Assembly (NCBI GenBank): GCA_015039365.1
Contig: WION01000021.1
Coordinates: forward strand, 62,001-126,000
DNA length: 64,000 nucleotides
Source of the DNA: Amanita rubescens
Lineage: Eukaryota > Basidiomycota > Agaricomycetes > Agaricales > Amanitaceae
Direction of reading: 5' to 3'
Shown: piece by piece, positions 21,738 through 32,793 of the stretch
How the letters are laid out: each line of letters opens with the position of its first letter
How positions within the stretch are numbered: position 1 is the stretch's first letter
Program-made: the position numbers and the translations under genes
The notes under the pieces: generated by a model
The model's database searches: none
What the model was told of the DNA's origin: nothing
Seen by the model: only the letters and a program-made list of their open reading frames with translations

Positions 21738-22889
21738 CTACGCCTTGCCCTTGCCCTTGCCCTTGCCCTTGCTCTTCGCCTGGGGAACCTCCTCGGCCAT
21801 CTCCTCCCTTAGCTCCTTCATGTCTGCCTGCAGGTCCTCCACCGACCGCTTGTAAAGGTCCTGGAATCTCGTCAGCTTCCTCTCCAGCCTGCCGATACGA
21901 TCCTCATAGCCCGCCTTCGTCTTACCCGCTCCCGAACCGCCTTCAGAACCCGTCTTACGCGGAGGTTGCTCCTCCGGACTACTCCCAACCTCGATCTTCC
22001 GTTTATCCGACCGAGACGGCGTCTTCACCGACGAGCCCGATACCCCAAGTGCGCCTACACCTCGCGCCAAGGACGACGGAATGCTCTTAGCAGCCGACGA
22101 CGCGACGCTTGAGGATCGCACGACAGGAGCATCCGCACCAGGCATGGCGCACCTTACCTTCTTCGCTCGACAGAGATCGCATGCCGTATGGTCACCGGAG
22201 AAGACACAGGCCTTATTCAGCCTTACGCAAGTTTCGCAGCGCTGCGATTCGGGCATCAGCTGAGGGACCGCGACATAGTCCATCACCAACGTACCTGTTG
22301 AAGGGAAATCAACTCTGAACCGACAGCCGGAGCGACCTTACTGCGTGTAGTACGAGGCCTCGGTGCAGGTCTCTTGAAATCGACGACTGGCACTTCTGGG
22401 ACAGTTTGACGGCCAGCAGGCGCACCCGCATGCGACGACCTTTCTAGGACGCTACTTCGCGCAACCGAACCGGAACTGATATGGCTCGCAGAGTCCTCTG
22501 GACGCAAACTCGCCCCGGAGGAGGACCTTGCCAGGTTCACCGTTGTACTAAGTTCTCGTAGACCGACGCCGAGCTTATCGTACTGGACGAGGCCATCCGT
22601 GATGACTGAAACAAGCTTTGTCGTTGACCCCGCATCTGCAAGCTCCCGGCTATACGTCCGGATCTTCTCCTGGACACGATTAGTTTCCGCCAACGACAAC
22701 GTACCCCTTACTCACCACGTCGTTCTTCGCCAGCTCTAGCCATTTCCGGACATCCCCCTCATTGCTCAAGTTTACTTCCCCCTCTGGCACATCCAGCAAC
22801 CGCTCGCCAAACGCCTCGACGTGCTTGTCCAGCTTGCGCGCTATCAGCTTCGTGACACTGCTCCCACCGCCTGCGGATACGGCCGACAT
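21738..22889 (-). CDS. Three-exon antisense gene in element C, cysteine-cluster coiled-coil protein
   Basis: Lies between pol and the 3' LTR on the opposite strand. Exons (minus): 22889-22716, 22669-22295, 22241-21738. Introns are 22715-22670 (46 nt, GTGAGT...CAG, branch ACTAAT) and 22294-22242 (53 nt, GTACGT...CAG, branch CTGAT). Exon lengths 174, 375 and 504 are all multiples of three, giving 350 residues. Exon 1 encodes an acidic helical segment and exon 2 a Ser/Pro/basic linker. Exon 3 has two cysteine triplets, C-x2-C-x6-C then C-x2-C-x6-C, the spacing of a fungal Zn2Cys6-like cluster, followed by a Ser-rich stretch, a coiled coil (R-I-G-R-L-E-R-K-L) and a (GK)n tail that could be a nuclear or nucleic-acid-binding signal. 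A regulatory or accessory role is an inference. Splicing is predicted, not proven. Confidence 0.72.
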
Positions 22890-22983
22890 GATTGTAGAAG
22901 AGGAAGAGAAGAACCCACCCTCCACTCCCCTCTATCTCTTATCGCCCTCTTATCTCCTCGGACCTGACCAGGAGGTCAGTATT

Positions 22984-22999
22984 AAAAGACCCCGGGAGG
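22984..22999 (+). promoter_or_regulatory. Polypurine tract of C
   Basis: AAAAGACCCCGGGAGG directly precedes the 3' LTR. E (33452-33467) and J (minus, just above 34603) have close relatives of it, which supports common replication machinery. Confidence 0.6.
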
Positions 23000-23486
23000 T
23001 GTAACGAGCCGGTTCCGGCTACGTTGGAACCGAACACCGAAGCGCACCGCATTCCGATTCTCGGCATCACATCACGCATCACGGAAGCTTCCGAAGTCAA
23101 ACCTTCGCGCCAACGACCTTCGGCCACATTCCGACAGGGCCATTCCCGCAACTTGAGCGATATTCGAACGCAACGGGGCACCTAGACGCGCACGGACCAA
23201 CGGACTCGGAGGAAGGTTCGTCGCAGGTAAGCCTCATGTCCTCGTAGTATATATACGGCATTGTCTGTAGTAGTTGGACATCGAATATACAGCCGGTCTC
23301 ACTTCCGCTCTCTTTCTCGTTCCCTTGCGTCCGATTTCCGTTCTCCTTCTCGCTCGGTGACTCGGTCACCGTTCCGTTCCTTCTCCTTCGCTCTCGGCAC
23401 TCTATCGCACTTAAGCACATCGGTCAGACCTCCGTAGCCCCTTTGGCCGAACACTGTTCCACGTCGGCCTTCTCTTTATTGTTTCA
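23000..23486 (+). repeat. 3' LTR of C
   Basis: 487 bp with no difference seen from 15069-15555. Any promoter here on the minus strand would drive the antisense gene that starts 110 bp away. Confidence 0.95.
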
Positions 23487-23490
23487 CCGT

Positions 23491-23993
23491 ATTGCGCCGA
23501 CGGCGTCTCAGGAAACATCTTTATTAGCAGCCTCAATGCAAGGGGTCAGTGCTATTGATTGAATTACTGGGATGACCGCGATCGGGGGAGTTGCGCCCCT
23601 CCTCGCCTTGCTTTGGTATGCTTATACCGACGATTCCGCTTCCGACGATTCCGCTCTTTACTGCCTCCGACTTTCTACCTCTGTCAATGATGTTCTGCCT
23701 CCACCCTCCGCCTACAGCTCCGACGCCTCCGATTCCACTGCGATTGCACCACTTGCCTTAAGCCCATATGCAAACAAGTCACGATCCATCACTGAAACAC
23801 CTGTCAACACCCCTTTCCTTGCCAAACGACCGCTGTCATCAATTCCGCCATGCCACCTTCGGAACCAACACCTATCATCATTGGATTGCACTGCCATGAT
23901 ACTCCGCCATGTTCCGCCATCAATTCTGCCTTGTCAAGCATCTCTGCCTCTGGTTGCACTGACTGGAAGTCAGTATTCAAACTGGTGAGCGGA
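23491..23993 (+). other. Interior of D, right part, no gene seen
   Basis: Continuation of D after element C. It holds C/T-rich sequence and ends with a purine-rich GGTGAGCGGA before the 3' LTR. The open frame at 23572-23988 has no recognisable domain. Confidence 0.6.
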
Positions 23994-24370
23994 TGTAACG
24001 GATGGAATCCTGTTACAGTGTGCAGCATGCTCTGAAGCCTTCTGAAGATGTCCTCCGCCATCCACCTTCGATCCGCTTTCCGTCCGCTTCCGTCCGCTTT
24101 CGATCCGCTTCGATCCGCTCCGCTCCGACGCGCGGGAATTCGTCGGAGTACGTCGGATGCACAGGAATATGTCGGATTATGTCGGACCACAAGCACATGG
24201 TAAGCGCATGGTAGTTACTATAAGTACATGTCACATGTAGTCGTATACATCAGCTACGAACGAGAATCGGAGTTCCCTTCCCCTCAGATCAGCCTTAGCT
24301 TAAGTCTGTGCACTATTGTGCATGGCACCTGCAGTGCTGGGTACAACCCAGAGCACATTGCAGTGTTTCA
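23994..24370 (+). repeat. 3' LTR of D
   Basis: 377 bp. It includes the 29-bp block missing from the 5' LTR. A solo copy of the same 377-bp form lies at 44653-45029. Confidence 0.92.
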
Positions 24371-24374
24371 TCGG

Positions 24375-25078
24375 CTCACAATCAAGTACCCGGACGTCCA
24401 CCCCGATGACGGCTATGATCTAAAAGACATGAATAGTGCCGCACAATTCATTATCAGCTCAAGGTCTGCTATAGCCTTGCTCGCCGCGACCACCCCACAA
24501 GCTCCGACGCTTCCGACGCCTCCGACACCTATCCCTACTCCCCCTCCGAGCACTGCCTTCGCTCCGAGCACAGCTTCCACCCATCTCCTTAGCGGATGCA
24601 TTTTCTGCGGAGATATCAATCATCGGACGGCCTGGTGCCATATCAGGGATGAATACGCAAGGCAAGGGAAGATCAAAATAGTCGACGGACGGATTCAATT
24701 TTTGGACGGCAACGAACCGAATGCATTCCAATACCGCCACTTCGGACAATGGTTCAAAGAACGCATTGATGTATGGCTGCTGAGGTACACACAGCCGACC
24801 ACTCCGAAGCCATTTGTGTCCTCCAACTACTTCCTGGAAGCTCTAGACCACTCCGGAACGCATACCGCCGAGCCTGTCAATACTGAAGCACTGCAAAACG
24901 TACATACGACTCCGACGCACATACACATTAGCACCACGATCCCTAATCAATCCACGCTCCCTAATACCACCCCCTCCGAACCCTCTGAACCCTCCAGACC
25001 CTCCGACGCTCCTACCACTACAACGCATGATATCGCCGAGACCTCCGAGGCTCCTGATGACCCCACCACTGCTACGCC
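24375..25078 (+). CDS. gag: Gag of element E, segment 2 of 3
   Basis: Continues in frame from 13986. It encodes the end of the capsid-like domain, a Pro/Thr linker, a zinc knuckle CX2CX4HX4C (C-I-F-C ... H ... C, about 24598-24640) and a Thr/Pro/Ser-rich tail. Up to the tail it follows the C element Gag closely. It ends at the ACGCC duplication where Copia element F inserted. Confidence 0.85.
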
Positions 25079-25485
25079 TGACGAAGAAGACAGGTCTACG
25101 CGAGAGCGTGTCCACAGCATGAGCAGGTGCAATAGCTTACCTATTGCGATATGATCTTAGCACTACCCTTCGGCGTAGTAGTGATAGTAAGAGGAAGAGA
25201 ATGGATTGTCCTATTCTACGATACAGGACAGGTTTATATACTAAGAGAGAACAAATATGTGTCTACATATGTGTAAGCGTATAGTATAGATGGGAAAGTA
25301 TGGCGTGCTAAGCACACCATAAGATGTGATCATGAGTCTATCATGATGTCACTATGATATCATAATGAAGTCATTATGATGTCATCTCTATGTCATACAT
25401 AAAGGATGACGCATGCGATATGAGTAACATTGATTGTAGTCAATCAGTAGTTAATCATTCTATAAATATAATTCTATATTTAACA
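25079..25485 (-). repeat. 3' LTR of F
   Basis: Ends of the LTR on the minus strand are TGTTAAATA...CTTCGTCA. It contains AT-rich direct repeats of ATGATGTCA / ATGATATCA (about 25320-25390). Confidence 0.95.
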
Positions 25486-25507
25486 CACCCCTTCGCTTAG
25501 ATATCCT

Positions 25508-28500
25508 TTATTTAAAGTCTATGATGTTCTCATCATAGAAGGGATCTATATCCGATTCTTGTTGATCAATAAGACCATCAAGAAGTTCCATCAACTTCTT
25601 GTGTGATAGACGATCAATTTCATCTAATTCAAGATTTTGCCAATCAAGAATAAATTTCGTCAAATCACGGATTTCCTCAGTCTCTAATCGATCTGGTCTT
25701 TTGATTAATGCATTTGTAGAAGTTGGATATTCTTCTAAAGAAAGTCCCAATCGTTCTCTAAAGAATTTGACCTTTTCAAAGGATAAATTCTTAGTCATGA
25801 GATCCGCATTCTGCTCGTTGGTTGGTATGTATTCGAGGACTACCTTTTTAGTCTCGATCAACTCGCGAACGAAATGATAGCGAATATCAATGTGTTTGGA
25901 ACGATGTTCTTGTGCAGGATTTTGTGCCCAAAATATAGCGCCTTGGTTATCTACGCTAAGTAAGATGCTTTTAATGGGTGCACCTATTTCGTAAAATAGA
26001 TTTTCAACCCATGCAATTTGTCTTGCAGCATCTGATAAAGATATGTATTCTGCTTCAGTCGAAGACAGAGCTACAGTCTTTTGTTTTCTACTCGTCCAAG
26101 CTACCGCACCACCAGCTAACATTAAGACATAACCGTTTATAGATCGTCGTGTATTACGATCAGCGGCCCAGTCAGCGTCAGCGTAGGCTCTAAATTTATT
26201 ATTGCCTTTGGCGCTATAAACGATTTTGACGTTTAAGGTATGAGCAATGTATTTGACTATATACAAGGCTTTCTGAATGTGTTCTTGGGACGGGTTTGAT
26301 GAAAATTGGGACATCAAAATTACTGCATATATTATATCAGGCCTAGTTCCTAAGGCGAGATATAGAAGGGATCCTATTATCTGTTGATAATAAGAACGTT
26401 CCTGTGGTGTGCATTCTCCTTCATTCTTTATAGGAGCATACCCAGCAGGTAACGGTGTGCGTACAGACTTGCAATCTTCAAGTCCAAATCGCTTGACAAC
26501 CTTCAAGGCATAAGGACCTTGATCTATGACTAAGAATCCTAAATCACGGTTGTAATTGACTTGGATTCGTAAATACTCTTTGATCTTTCCAAGATCACGA
26601 CATTCCCACATCTCCATAAATTTCTTTTTAATGGATGCGATGGTGGAATCATCATTTCCCATAAAGAGTATATCATCGACATACAATATGCATATCGTGA
26701 TAGTATTCTTGCCTTTACGAACGTAAACGCCAGAATCAGACAAGCATCGCTCGAAATGCAACGATTTCAACGATTTATCAGCTTGTTTATTCCAGGCATA
26801 TGATGCCTGTTTCAATCCATATATGGCTTTCCTCAGCCTATATACTTTAGATTCTTGTCCTTTTACAACGAAACCTTCTGGCTGGGCCATGTAAATATCT
26901 TCATCAAGATCGCCATATAAGAAGGCAGTTTTTACATCTAGGGCTTGTATATCCCAGTTTTCAAGCACTGATGTGGCCAGAAGTATTCGGATTGTTTCAT
27001 ATCTCGCTACAGGCGAGAATGTTTCGTCGTAATCTAATCCGGGACGTTGACTAAAACCTTTAGCTACGACGCGAGCTTTTTTGCGTCCATCGGTTTTTAA
27101 GTCGAAAACCCAACGACATCTGATTAGGTTTCGTCCTTTTGGAAGATCAACTAACTCCCAAATATCTCTAGATTGAAGAGATTTAAATTCGTCATCCATT
27201 GCAATCTTCCATTGTTTATACAATTGAGGATTACTGGAGCGCATTTTAGATATATCTCTATAGTCATATGGAATATTATCCACAAGGGGGACAGCCGCTT
27301 TTAGAAGGAAATGAAGGAATTCATTTCCAGATTCATTAATCATTCGGGTTAAATGATCATGTTCCACAGATTTTAATTCAGACTTTAAAGCAAAGATTTC
27401 TTTAAGTAGAGAAGCAGATTCATTCATTCTATCAGGGTTCCTGTCTGCTGACGGTGGATCCTGAGTCGAAGAACTCGGAGTTTTATCTTTTAACTGTTCT
27501 CGTAAAGCATCTCGCTTTTGCTGAATTTCCGCTTCTATCTGTGCAGGAGTTTTATCTCCATACGCGTTGTCTCTTTGTACCCTTGGGATTGGAAAACGAC
27601 CAGAACGGCGAGGACCTATTTGTACAGAGGGTGGACCAGGATCAGATATGATCGGTGGAGGAGGTCTAGGTCTCTGAGCAAATTCTCTAAAACGATCTCT
27701 TTGACGTTGTTCAAATTGATCAAATTCTCGATCCGTCATAAATGGGTTTTCTATTTCATCACGATCTCTTCGATTTAAAGAGAAAGGATTATCTTCATCC
27801 ATAGGACTACGAGGCGAAGGTGGCCTAGATACATATGGTATCGGAGTTATAGGCCTAGAAGGAACAGGAGTCTCCTCTTTTATTTGTGGAGAGGGAGTAC
27901 GTCTAAAGGGTTCAGGAGTTTTATGTTTCTTAAACATATCACTCATTTGACGTTTGAATTGATCTCGTAAACGAGATTGTTTATCAATTCCTTGACCCCT
28001 TTTCCAATCATCGCGTTGTCTACGATAATTGTCACGTCTTTCTTGTTCTCTTTCTTCCCTTTGCTTTCGGATATTATCATCCAAAAAATCTCTTCGACGA
28101 TCGGCGAATTCATCACCATCATCATCATCGTTTGAATCATCAGAAGGGTCTGACTGCTGTCGATCAGGAGATGCACCCCTTCGATCCAAACTTGGTGAGC
28201 GTCTACGGCTCGGAGAACGTCTACGGTTCTCTGGGAGTAAGTCATCTAAATCCAAATTTTGTGGAGGGCGGTTAGGTTCCTCTTGAGGAATCGCCTCCCA
28301 GATCGGACCAAGATCTTCAGTAATTATATCTGCAGTCTTTCCTTTGCGCGGAAACCTGTTTTCAAAGAATGTAGCCTGGGAGGATATGACCAGTGTGTTT
28401 GTCGACGTCATGAACCTATAGCCTTTGGTTCCTGATTCATATCCTACAAAAGTGCATAAAACGGATTTTTCGGACAGCTTATCCGGTCTCCGTTGATCAG

Positions 28501-31354
28501 GGATAAATACCCAAGCTTCACATCCAAATACTCGAAAGTATGATACGTCTGGTTTTTTATTAAGAAGATTTTCCAGAGGGGTCTTCCATTTAGTCCGTTT
28601 TAGGGGAGTGCGGTTGTACACATGCACAGCCGTTCTGAATGAGAACTCCCACCAAGATTTCGGACATCCTGCGTCTAATCGCATAGCCTCAGCTTTGTCT
28701 GACAAAGTCTGATTCATGCGTTCAACGCGACCATTTTGTTGTGGGGTGTAAGGAGCTGTCTGTTGATGTTTAATTCCTTTGGATTTAAGGAATTCTTCAA
28801 AGGCTTTATTTACAAATTCCCCCCCTCGATCAGAACGGAGGTGAGAAATAGGTTGTTTAGGATCTACAAACTCATTATACCATCCGGTAAAATATTCTAG
28901 AGTTTGATCTTTGGTTTTTAATAAACCAATCCACGTATACGAGGTGAAATCGTCAACGATAACACCAATATATTTGTATTTGTGGTAAGATATGGCCGGT
29001 ACGGTCATAAGATCCATATGGAGTAACTCGAAGGGACGAGTAGCTCTCTTTGAAGACAGTTTATAAGGTTTTGCCTTCATTTTGCCTTTTAGACAACCTT
29101 CACAACGTAGTTTTCCTTCTGGAAGTGTAACTTCTTTCCATCCATTAACATTTAACGGTATCTTCGAAAAGACTTCGTTAGATGGATGACCAAAACGTTT
29201 ATGCCAGGTCTCGTAGTCTAATAGTTTTTCTATAGACTCTGCGTTTGGTTTCTTTGTCGGTCTTCCAAGAATTAATTTAGAATTCCTGTTGGCTAAGCCA
29301 GGACCGGAAACCAGTGTAGGATTCATTATGATGATCCTTCCTCGAGCGTAAACTAATGTATCATCGGGCATAAGGTAATGTCCTTCGATACACGTTCTAC
29401 CCGAGTCTGTAAAGGAAAAGACTACCATCTTTTCATCTTGTTTACAAGTTAATCCTTGTCGGATCAATCTGCCGTTTGAAATCAAGCGTGCAGTTGCCCG
29501 TGGCATATATAATACCGGGAAGAGCTTTACAAGTGTTACTTCTCCTGTGGATAACTTGTGTTCAAGAATAACTGTGCCAAGTCCCTCAAGACGATCTAAA
29601 CCATTAGCAGTTTTAACACTGTGGTTTTCGTTTGCAGGAAATTCTCTGTATTCAGAGAAGTCTTTCCTACTAAAGGTAAAGTGATCAGATGCACCGGAGT
29701 CACACATCCATAGTGTATCTCCAGTACGTTTCTCAACACATTCCGGACAGGGACATGTCGGATGTACTTTATCCTTAAATTTTCTTTTATTTACCGCTAA
29801 ACATGTAAAAGGTTTCTTAAACATGTTACCAATATTATATGATCGTTCGATCATATTTGCATTATAAATGGCAGTGTCACACGACTTATCTCTTACGAGG
29901 CAGGTTTCGTCTAAATTTTCTTTATAATTTATACTATCATATAGTACAGATTGTTCAAAGAAGGAATTTATTGTACGACGATGATGCCCCAATTTAGGGA
30001 ACACCATTTTCATCGCTGCCTCTATAAAGAGAAAGTTAGCCATTTCCAGCTTTTTAATGGTTTCATACCATTGTTCGCCGTTATCTTCATAGTAATAATC
30101 GTCATAATATAGTTCAGCTTCCTGATCTATATCCATATTTTTATAATCGATATCGTCTGACGATATCCCCATTCCTCGGTTCGATTTATAGGACTCAAAG
30201 TCCAGTTCATCCTTTTCTCTTTGTTTGCCTTTGCTAGAGCCGGCAACTGGCTCAGTGATGTCATAAGGCCCAATACGGGCGACGGTATGTGCAGAACCCA
30301 TAGTATGTTCTGCGGCTTTGGCAGCCTTCTTCTCAGCTGCATCTGCCTTTCGGCGTTCTCGGTTCCTCTCCCAGTTAGGACCACGGGTTTGGCCCTCAAC
30401 TTTACCCGGCCAATTTTGATTTGCCGGAGGAGCAGTAGGAGCCGGTGTCTGAGCGCCTTGTGGAGGCCTAGAATAAGGCCTCCCCCCACGTCCACGACCT
30501 GCTCCGCGGCCACGTCCGCGAGCACGTCCTCGTCCTCGACCACGTACTTGTTGCCATGGTTGCTGCTGTTGTTGCGACGTATTAGCCGTCGCGGCAGATT
30601 CAGGGTGCCTTCGGCGCCACTCATTCTGGATTAAGGGAAGTATCCCTTGGATCGTAAGATCCGATGGTTCTGTTGTGGCAAGAACCACAGCGGCAAAATT
30701 GTCCCAATGACGGGGGACAGCTGAAAGTACAATCATTGCCTGCACATTTTCAGGCAATACGATTCCGCTAGATGATAAGCGGTTTATTATGGCAAGGAGG
30801 TCGTTTAAGGATTGTGTGGGATCCTTTTTATCTTGAAACTTCCAAGTAACGGCTAATTGGAAGTCATTATAAATACCGGCAGACGTTGTCACACCGTATT
30901 GATTTGCTAAATTCCGCCATAAGACTCTGGCGGCATTTACTTCTGAATTGATCTGCTGGATAGTAGCAGAACATTTCATATTTATGGATCCGAGGATGCG
31001 ATCATCCTCGACAACCCAATCTTCAAAAGCCTTTTTTACGGCCTTTGCATCATCAACCATTTGTTGGGTGATAGCCGGTTGACCCTCAACGGCTGGGATT
31101 GCAGGTATTGCTGCATGTGTACCATGCGCGGCAACTGCTGCTACCGCAGGTTGTGCAGTTATGGCTGCACGAACACCTGTATCAATGAAGAATTGTTCTA
31201 ACGGAGTAATCCGTCGTGGATGAACGTAATCATCTTTAAGGTACTGAAATAGTCCCTTAGTTTGTAATAGGAAACGCATCATGCGTTCCCATTCTTTATA
31301 GTTAGTTCCATTTAAAACGGGAATGGAACTGGGAATAGTCAAGTCGTTAGACAT
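25508..31354 (-). CDS. Gag-Pol polyprotein of Copia element F
   Basis: A single 1948-residue frame in Copia order. N-terminal Gag (residues 1-260) starts with an S-x-P-x-L-N-G-T-N-Y-x-x-W motif typical of Copia Gag, followed by a Gly/Arg-rich RNA-binding segment. Protease: M-C-D-S-G-A (about residue 550). Integrase: zinc finger H-x(n)-H...C-x2-C, then H-M-D-L, R-S-D-R-G-G-E and G-R-V-E-R (about 720-890). A long Arg/Asp/Pro-rich linker (about 1020-1270) follows. Reverse transcriptase has Y-V-D-D (about 1558). RNase H has D-A-D-W, S-T-E-A-E and V-D-N-Q (about 1725-1850). The sole ATG near the start is at 31354, one base after the stop of the upstream frame. Particle proteins and enzymes come from one frame without a frameshift. 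Confidence 0.96.
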   Translation of the reverse strand: MSNDLTIPSSIPVLNGTNYKEWERMMRFLLQTKGLFQYLKDDYVHPRRITPLEQFFIDTGVRAAITAQPAVAAVAAHGTHAAIPAIPAVEGQPAITQQMVDDAKAVKKAFEDWVVEDDRILGSINMKCSATIQQINSEVNAARVLWRNLANQYGVTTSAGIYNDFQLAVTWKFQDKKDPTQSLNDLLAIINRLSSSGIVLPENVQAMIVLSAVPRHWDNFAAVVLATTEPSDLTIQGILPLIQNEWRRRHPESAATANTSQQQQQPWQQVRGRGRGRARGRGRGAGRGRGGRPYSRPPQGAQTPAPTAPPANQNWPGKVEGQTRGPNWERNRERRKADAAEKKAAKAAEHTMGSAHTVARIGPYDITEPVAGSSKGKQREKDELDFESYKSNRGMGISSDDIDYKNMDIDQEAELYYDDYYYEDNGEQWYETIKKLEMANFLFIEAAMKMVFPKLGHHRRTINSFFEQSVLYDSINYKENLDETCLVRDKSCDTAIYNANMIERSYNIGNMFKKPFTCLAVNKRKFKDKVHPTCPCPECVEKRTGDTLWMCDSGASDHFTFSRKDFSEYREFPANENHSVKTANGLDRLEGLGTVILEHKLSTGEVTLVKLFPVLYMPRATARLISNGRLIRQGLTCKQDEKMVVFSFTDSGRTCIEGHYLMPDDTLVYARGRIIIMNPTLVSGPGLANRNSKLILGRPTKKPNAESIEKLLDYETWHKRFGHPSNEVFSKIPLNVNGWKEVTLPEGKLRCEGCLKGKMKAKPYKLSSKRATRPFELLHMDLMTVPAISYHKYKYIGVIVDDFTSYTWIGLLKTKDQTLEYFTGWYNEFVDPKQPISHLRSDRGGEFVNKAFEEFLKSKGIKHQQTAPYTPQQNGRVERMNQTLSDKAEAMRLDAGCPKSWWEFSFRTAVHVYNRTPLKRTKWKTPLENLLNKKPDVSYFRVFGCEAWVFIPDQRRPDKLSEKSVLCTFVGYESGTKGYRFMTSTNTLVISSQATFFENRFPRKGKTADIITEDLGPIWEAIPQEEPNRPPQNLDLDDLLPENRRRSPSRRRSPSLDRRGASPDRQQSDPSDDSNDDDDGDEFADRRRDFLDDNIRKQREEREQERRDNYRRQRDDWKRGQGIDKQSRLRDQFKRQMSDMFKKHKTPEPFRRTPSPQIKEETPVPSRPITPIPYVSRPPSPRSPMDEDNPFSLNRRDRDEIENPFMTDREFDQFEQRQRDRFREFAQRPRPPPPIISDPGPPSVQIGPRRSGRFPIPRVQRDNAYGDKTPAQIEAEIQQKRDALREQLKDKTPSSSTQDPPSADRNPDRMNESASLLKEIFALKSELKSVEHDHLTRMINESGNEFLHFLLKAAVPLVDNIPYDYRDISKMRSSNPQLYKQWKIAMDDEFKSLQSRDIWELVDLPKGRNLIRCRWVFDLKTDGRKKARVVAKGFSQRPGLDYDETFSPVARYETIRILLATSVLENWDIQALDVKTAFLYGDLDEDIYMAQPEGFVVKGQESKVYRLRKAIYGLKQASYAWNKQADKSLKSLHFERCLSDSGVYVRKGKNTITICILYVDDILFMGNDDSTIASIKKKFMEMWECRDLGKIKEYLRIQVNYNRDLGFLVIDQGPYALKVVKRFGLEDCKSVRTPLPAGYAPIKNEGECTPQERSYYQQIIGSLLYLALGTRPDIIYAVILMSQFSSNPSQEHIQKALYIVKYIAHTLNVKIVYSAKGNNKFRAYADADWAADRNTRRSINGYVLMLAGGAVAWTSRKQKTVALSSTEAEYISLSDAARQIAWVENLFYEIGAPIKSILLSVDNQGAIFWAQNPAQEHRSKHIDIRYHFVRELIETKKVVLEYIPTNEQNADLMTKNLSFEKVKFFRERLGLSLEEYPTSTNALIKRPDRLETEEIRDLTKFILDWQNLELDEIDRLSHKKLMELLDGLIDQQESDIDPFYDENIIDFK

Positions 31355-31355
31355 G

Positions 31356-31908
31356 TTAGACGAGGAAGGCGGAGGTGAAGATTATGATATAGGTGGTTAG
31401 AAGACGCCAAAAGAAACGGAAGTTTCTTTGATTTTCGAGGTTTTCGACCTCTTGGTTATTTCTTTCGAGATTACGGCGTGTATGCCTATTTGCTATGTGT
31501 TGGGCTACTGAAGTGCCCCTGGGTGGAATCCAAAGATCTAAGGTGGGCGGAACACCTTCTTCGATAGCTTCTTGTCGACGACGATGTATTATTTCGTCTT
31601 GCAAGGTACGACCGTTTCTAAGTCGCGCGGCTAAGAAGTGATCTCTTCGATCGTGAATTGTGACAGATCCACGAGTTGTGACACCGAATCTGGTGTCAGG
31701 GTCGACAACACGAACTACTGTCCTAGAATAGGACGAAGATGGAATTGGTGCCGGTGTATCAATAAAAGTCCGATTCCCTAAGGTTAAGGGGAACGGTGGA
31801 ATTGGAGCGTCGTAAGAAGGAGGTAATCTCCGGGCAGGAGGGAATGATTCTCCTTCGGCTTCGTAAACTGGTAACGGAGTACTAGTTTCGGAATCCAGTT
31901 TTTCTTTC
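31356..31908 (-). CDS. ATG-less pre-Gag frame of F with C-terminal membrane segment
   Basis: Open from a stop at 31943 to TAA at 31358-31356, ending one base before the gag-pol ATG. It has no methionine codon, but a good acceptor CTCTTTTAG ends at 31909, so the frame may be the second exon of a spliced message. The encoded 180 or so residues have a Pro-rich start, a basic middle (H-R-R-R-Q-E and similar) and a hydrophobic C-terminus (F-F-W-R-L-L-T-T-Y-I-I-I-F-T-S-A-F-L-V) long enough for one membrane helix. The tight stop-start spacing would allow reinitiation at gag. The function is unknown. Confidence 0.45.
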
Positions 31909-32793
31909 CTAAAAGAGAATATAATGAGCTTAAAGCTTAATTAAAGCTAAAAGTCTAATTCGTCTTTATTAAGTTACCAGGGTGCCATAGACTAGTATGT
32001 CAGACTATATAGAGTTCCTCGGTTACGAGTACAGTCCATATTCGGTTAAACCAACCGACCCTGAGTAACTTAGTTACAAGCCAAGCTTAAATAAAGCTCA
32101 GGTCCACAGGTCCACTCGGTCTTGAAAGCTCGGATTATCCCTGAATGCTGTAAATGACATGCAAAATCAATCGCTGGCTCTAGCGCTCTTGGGCGAACCA
32201 CGGTTTTACCCGTTGCGATTGTAAATAGAAATAATGTCTGGTCCATAAACCCCCCAGACCATTATATAAGCACGACCGGTAATCAATATGAAACTTCTAA
32301 ATGGGATTATGGGATCACCATAGAGCCCAAACTTAGAATGATCCTAACGATCATTCCGACTAAAGGAGTCCCTAAGGGCGCATCCTTAATAGACTGCGTG
32401 TACCACCCACAATGAGGTGTCAGCACATCCTTTATACTAGAAGTTTCTATATACGAGCCATATTGTATTATAAAGCCTCTAAGGGCTTATGATGTTATAT
32501 CGTGCATGAATACCCCAGTCACATCACAGAGGGCAAGTATAACTCTGTGGGGGCCGACGTTGCCATGCCAGCGTCGAGAAACATAGGAAGTACCCTTATC
32601 CCTGGGTGTCTAGGAGATCCCCCTAAAGCCCTAGGGTCCGGGCGCATGTCATTAGCGCATATGCCATATCAAGGATTAGTTATATCAAGATGATAAGACC
32701 ATATCAGGCTCGCTGCGATACTATACCAGTGGGACATCATGTCGGATGACGAGCAAGCGAGCGGCGATGTGGGTCCTGGCAATATCAACGGCG

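Larger units (their letters stand above)
15069..23486 (+). mobile_element. Complete young Ty3/Gypsy element C
   Basis: 8418 bp with 487-bp LTRs that look identical base for base, flanked by CCGT (15065-15068 and 23487-23490). It carries a Gag-protease frame, a Pol frame entered by -1 frameshift, and between pol and the 3' LTR a three-exon gene on the opposite strand. All frames are open. Identical LTRs indicate very recent insertion. It is the only element of its group here with enzymes, so it is the likely autonomous partner of D, E and J. Confidence 0.96.
13987..24370 (+). mobile_element. Non-coding LTR element D, nested in E gag
   Basis: LTRs at 13987-14334 and 23994-24370 are flanked by TCGG (13983-13986 and 24371-24374). 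Without element C its interior is only about 1.2 kb (14335-15068 plus 23491-23993) and no recognisable protein domain or long frame was found there. It has the primer-binding site TGGAGCCCACC (14337-14347) in common with C, E and J. It is a TRIM/LARD-like element that must depend on proteins made elsewhere, most plausibly by the C family. Confidence 0.9.

Noticed and set aside
23097..23420. 107-codon frame present twice (also 15166-15489)
   Set aside because: It lies wholly inside both LTRs of C; duplication is due to LTR identity, not gene conservation.
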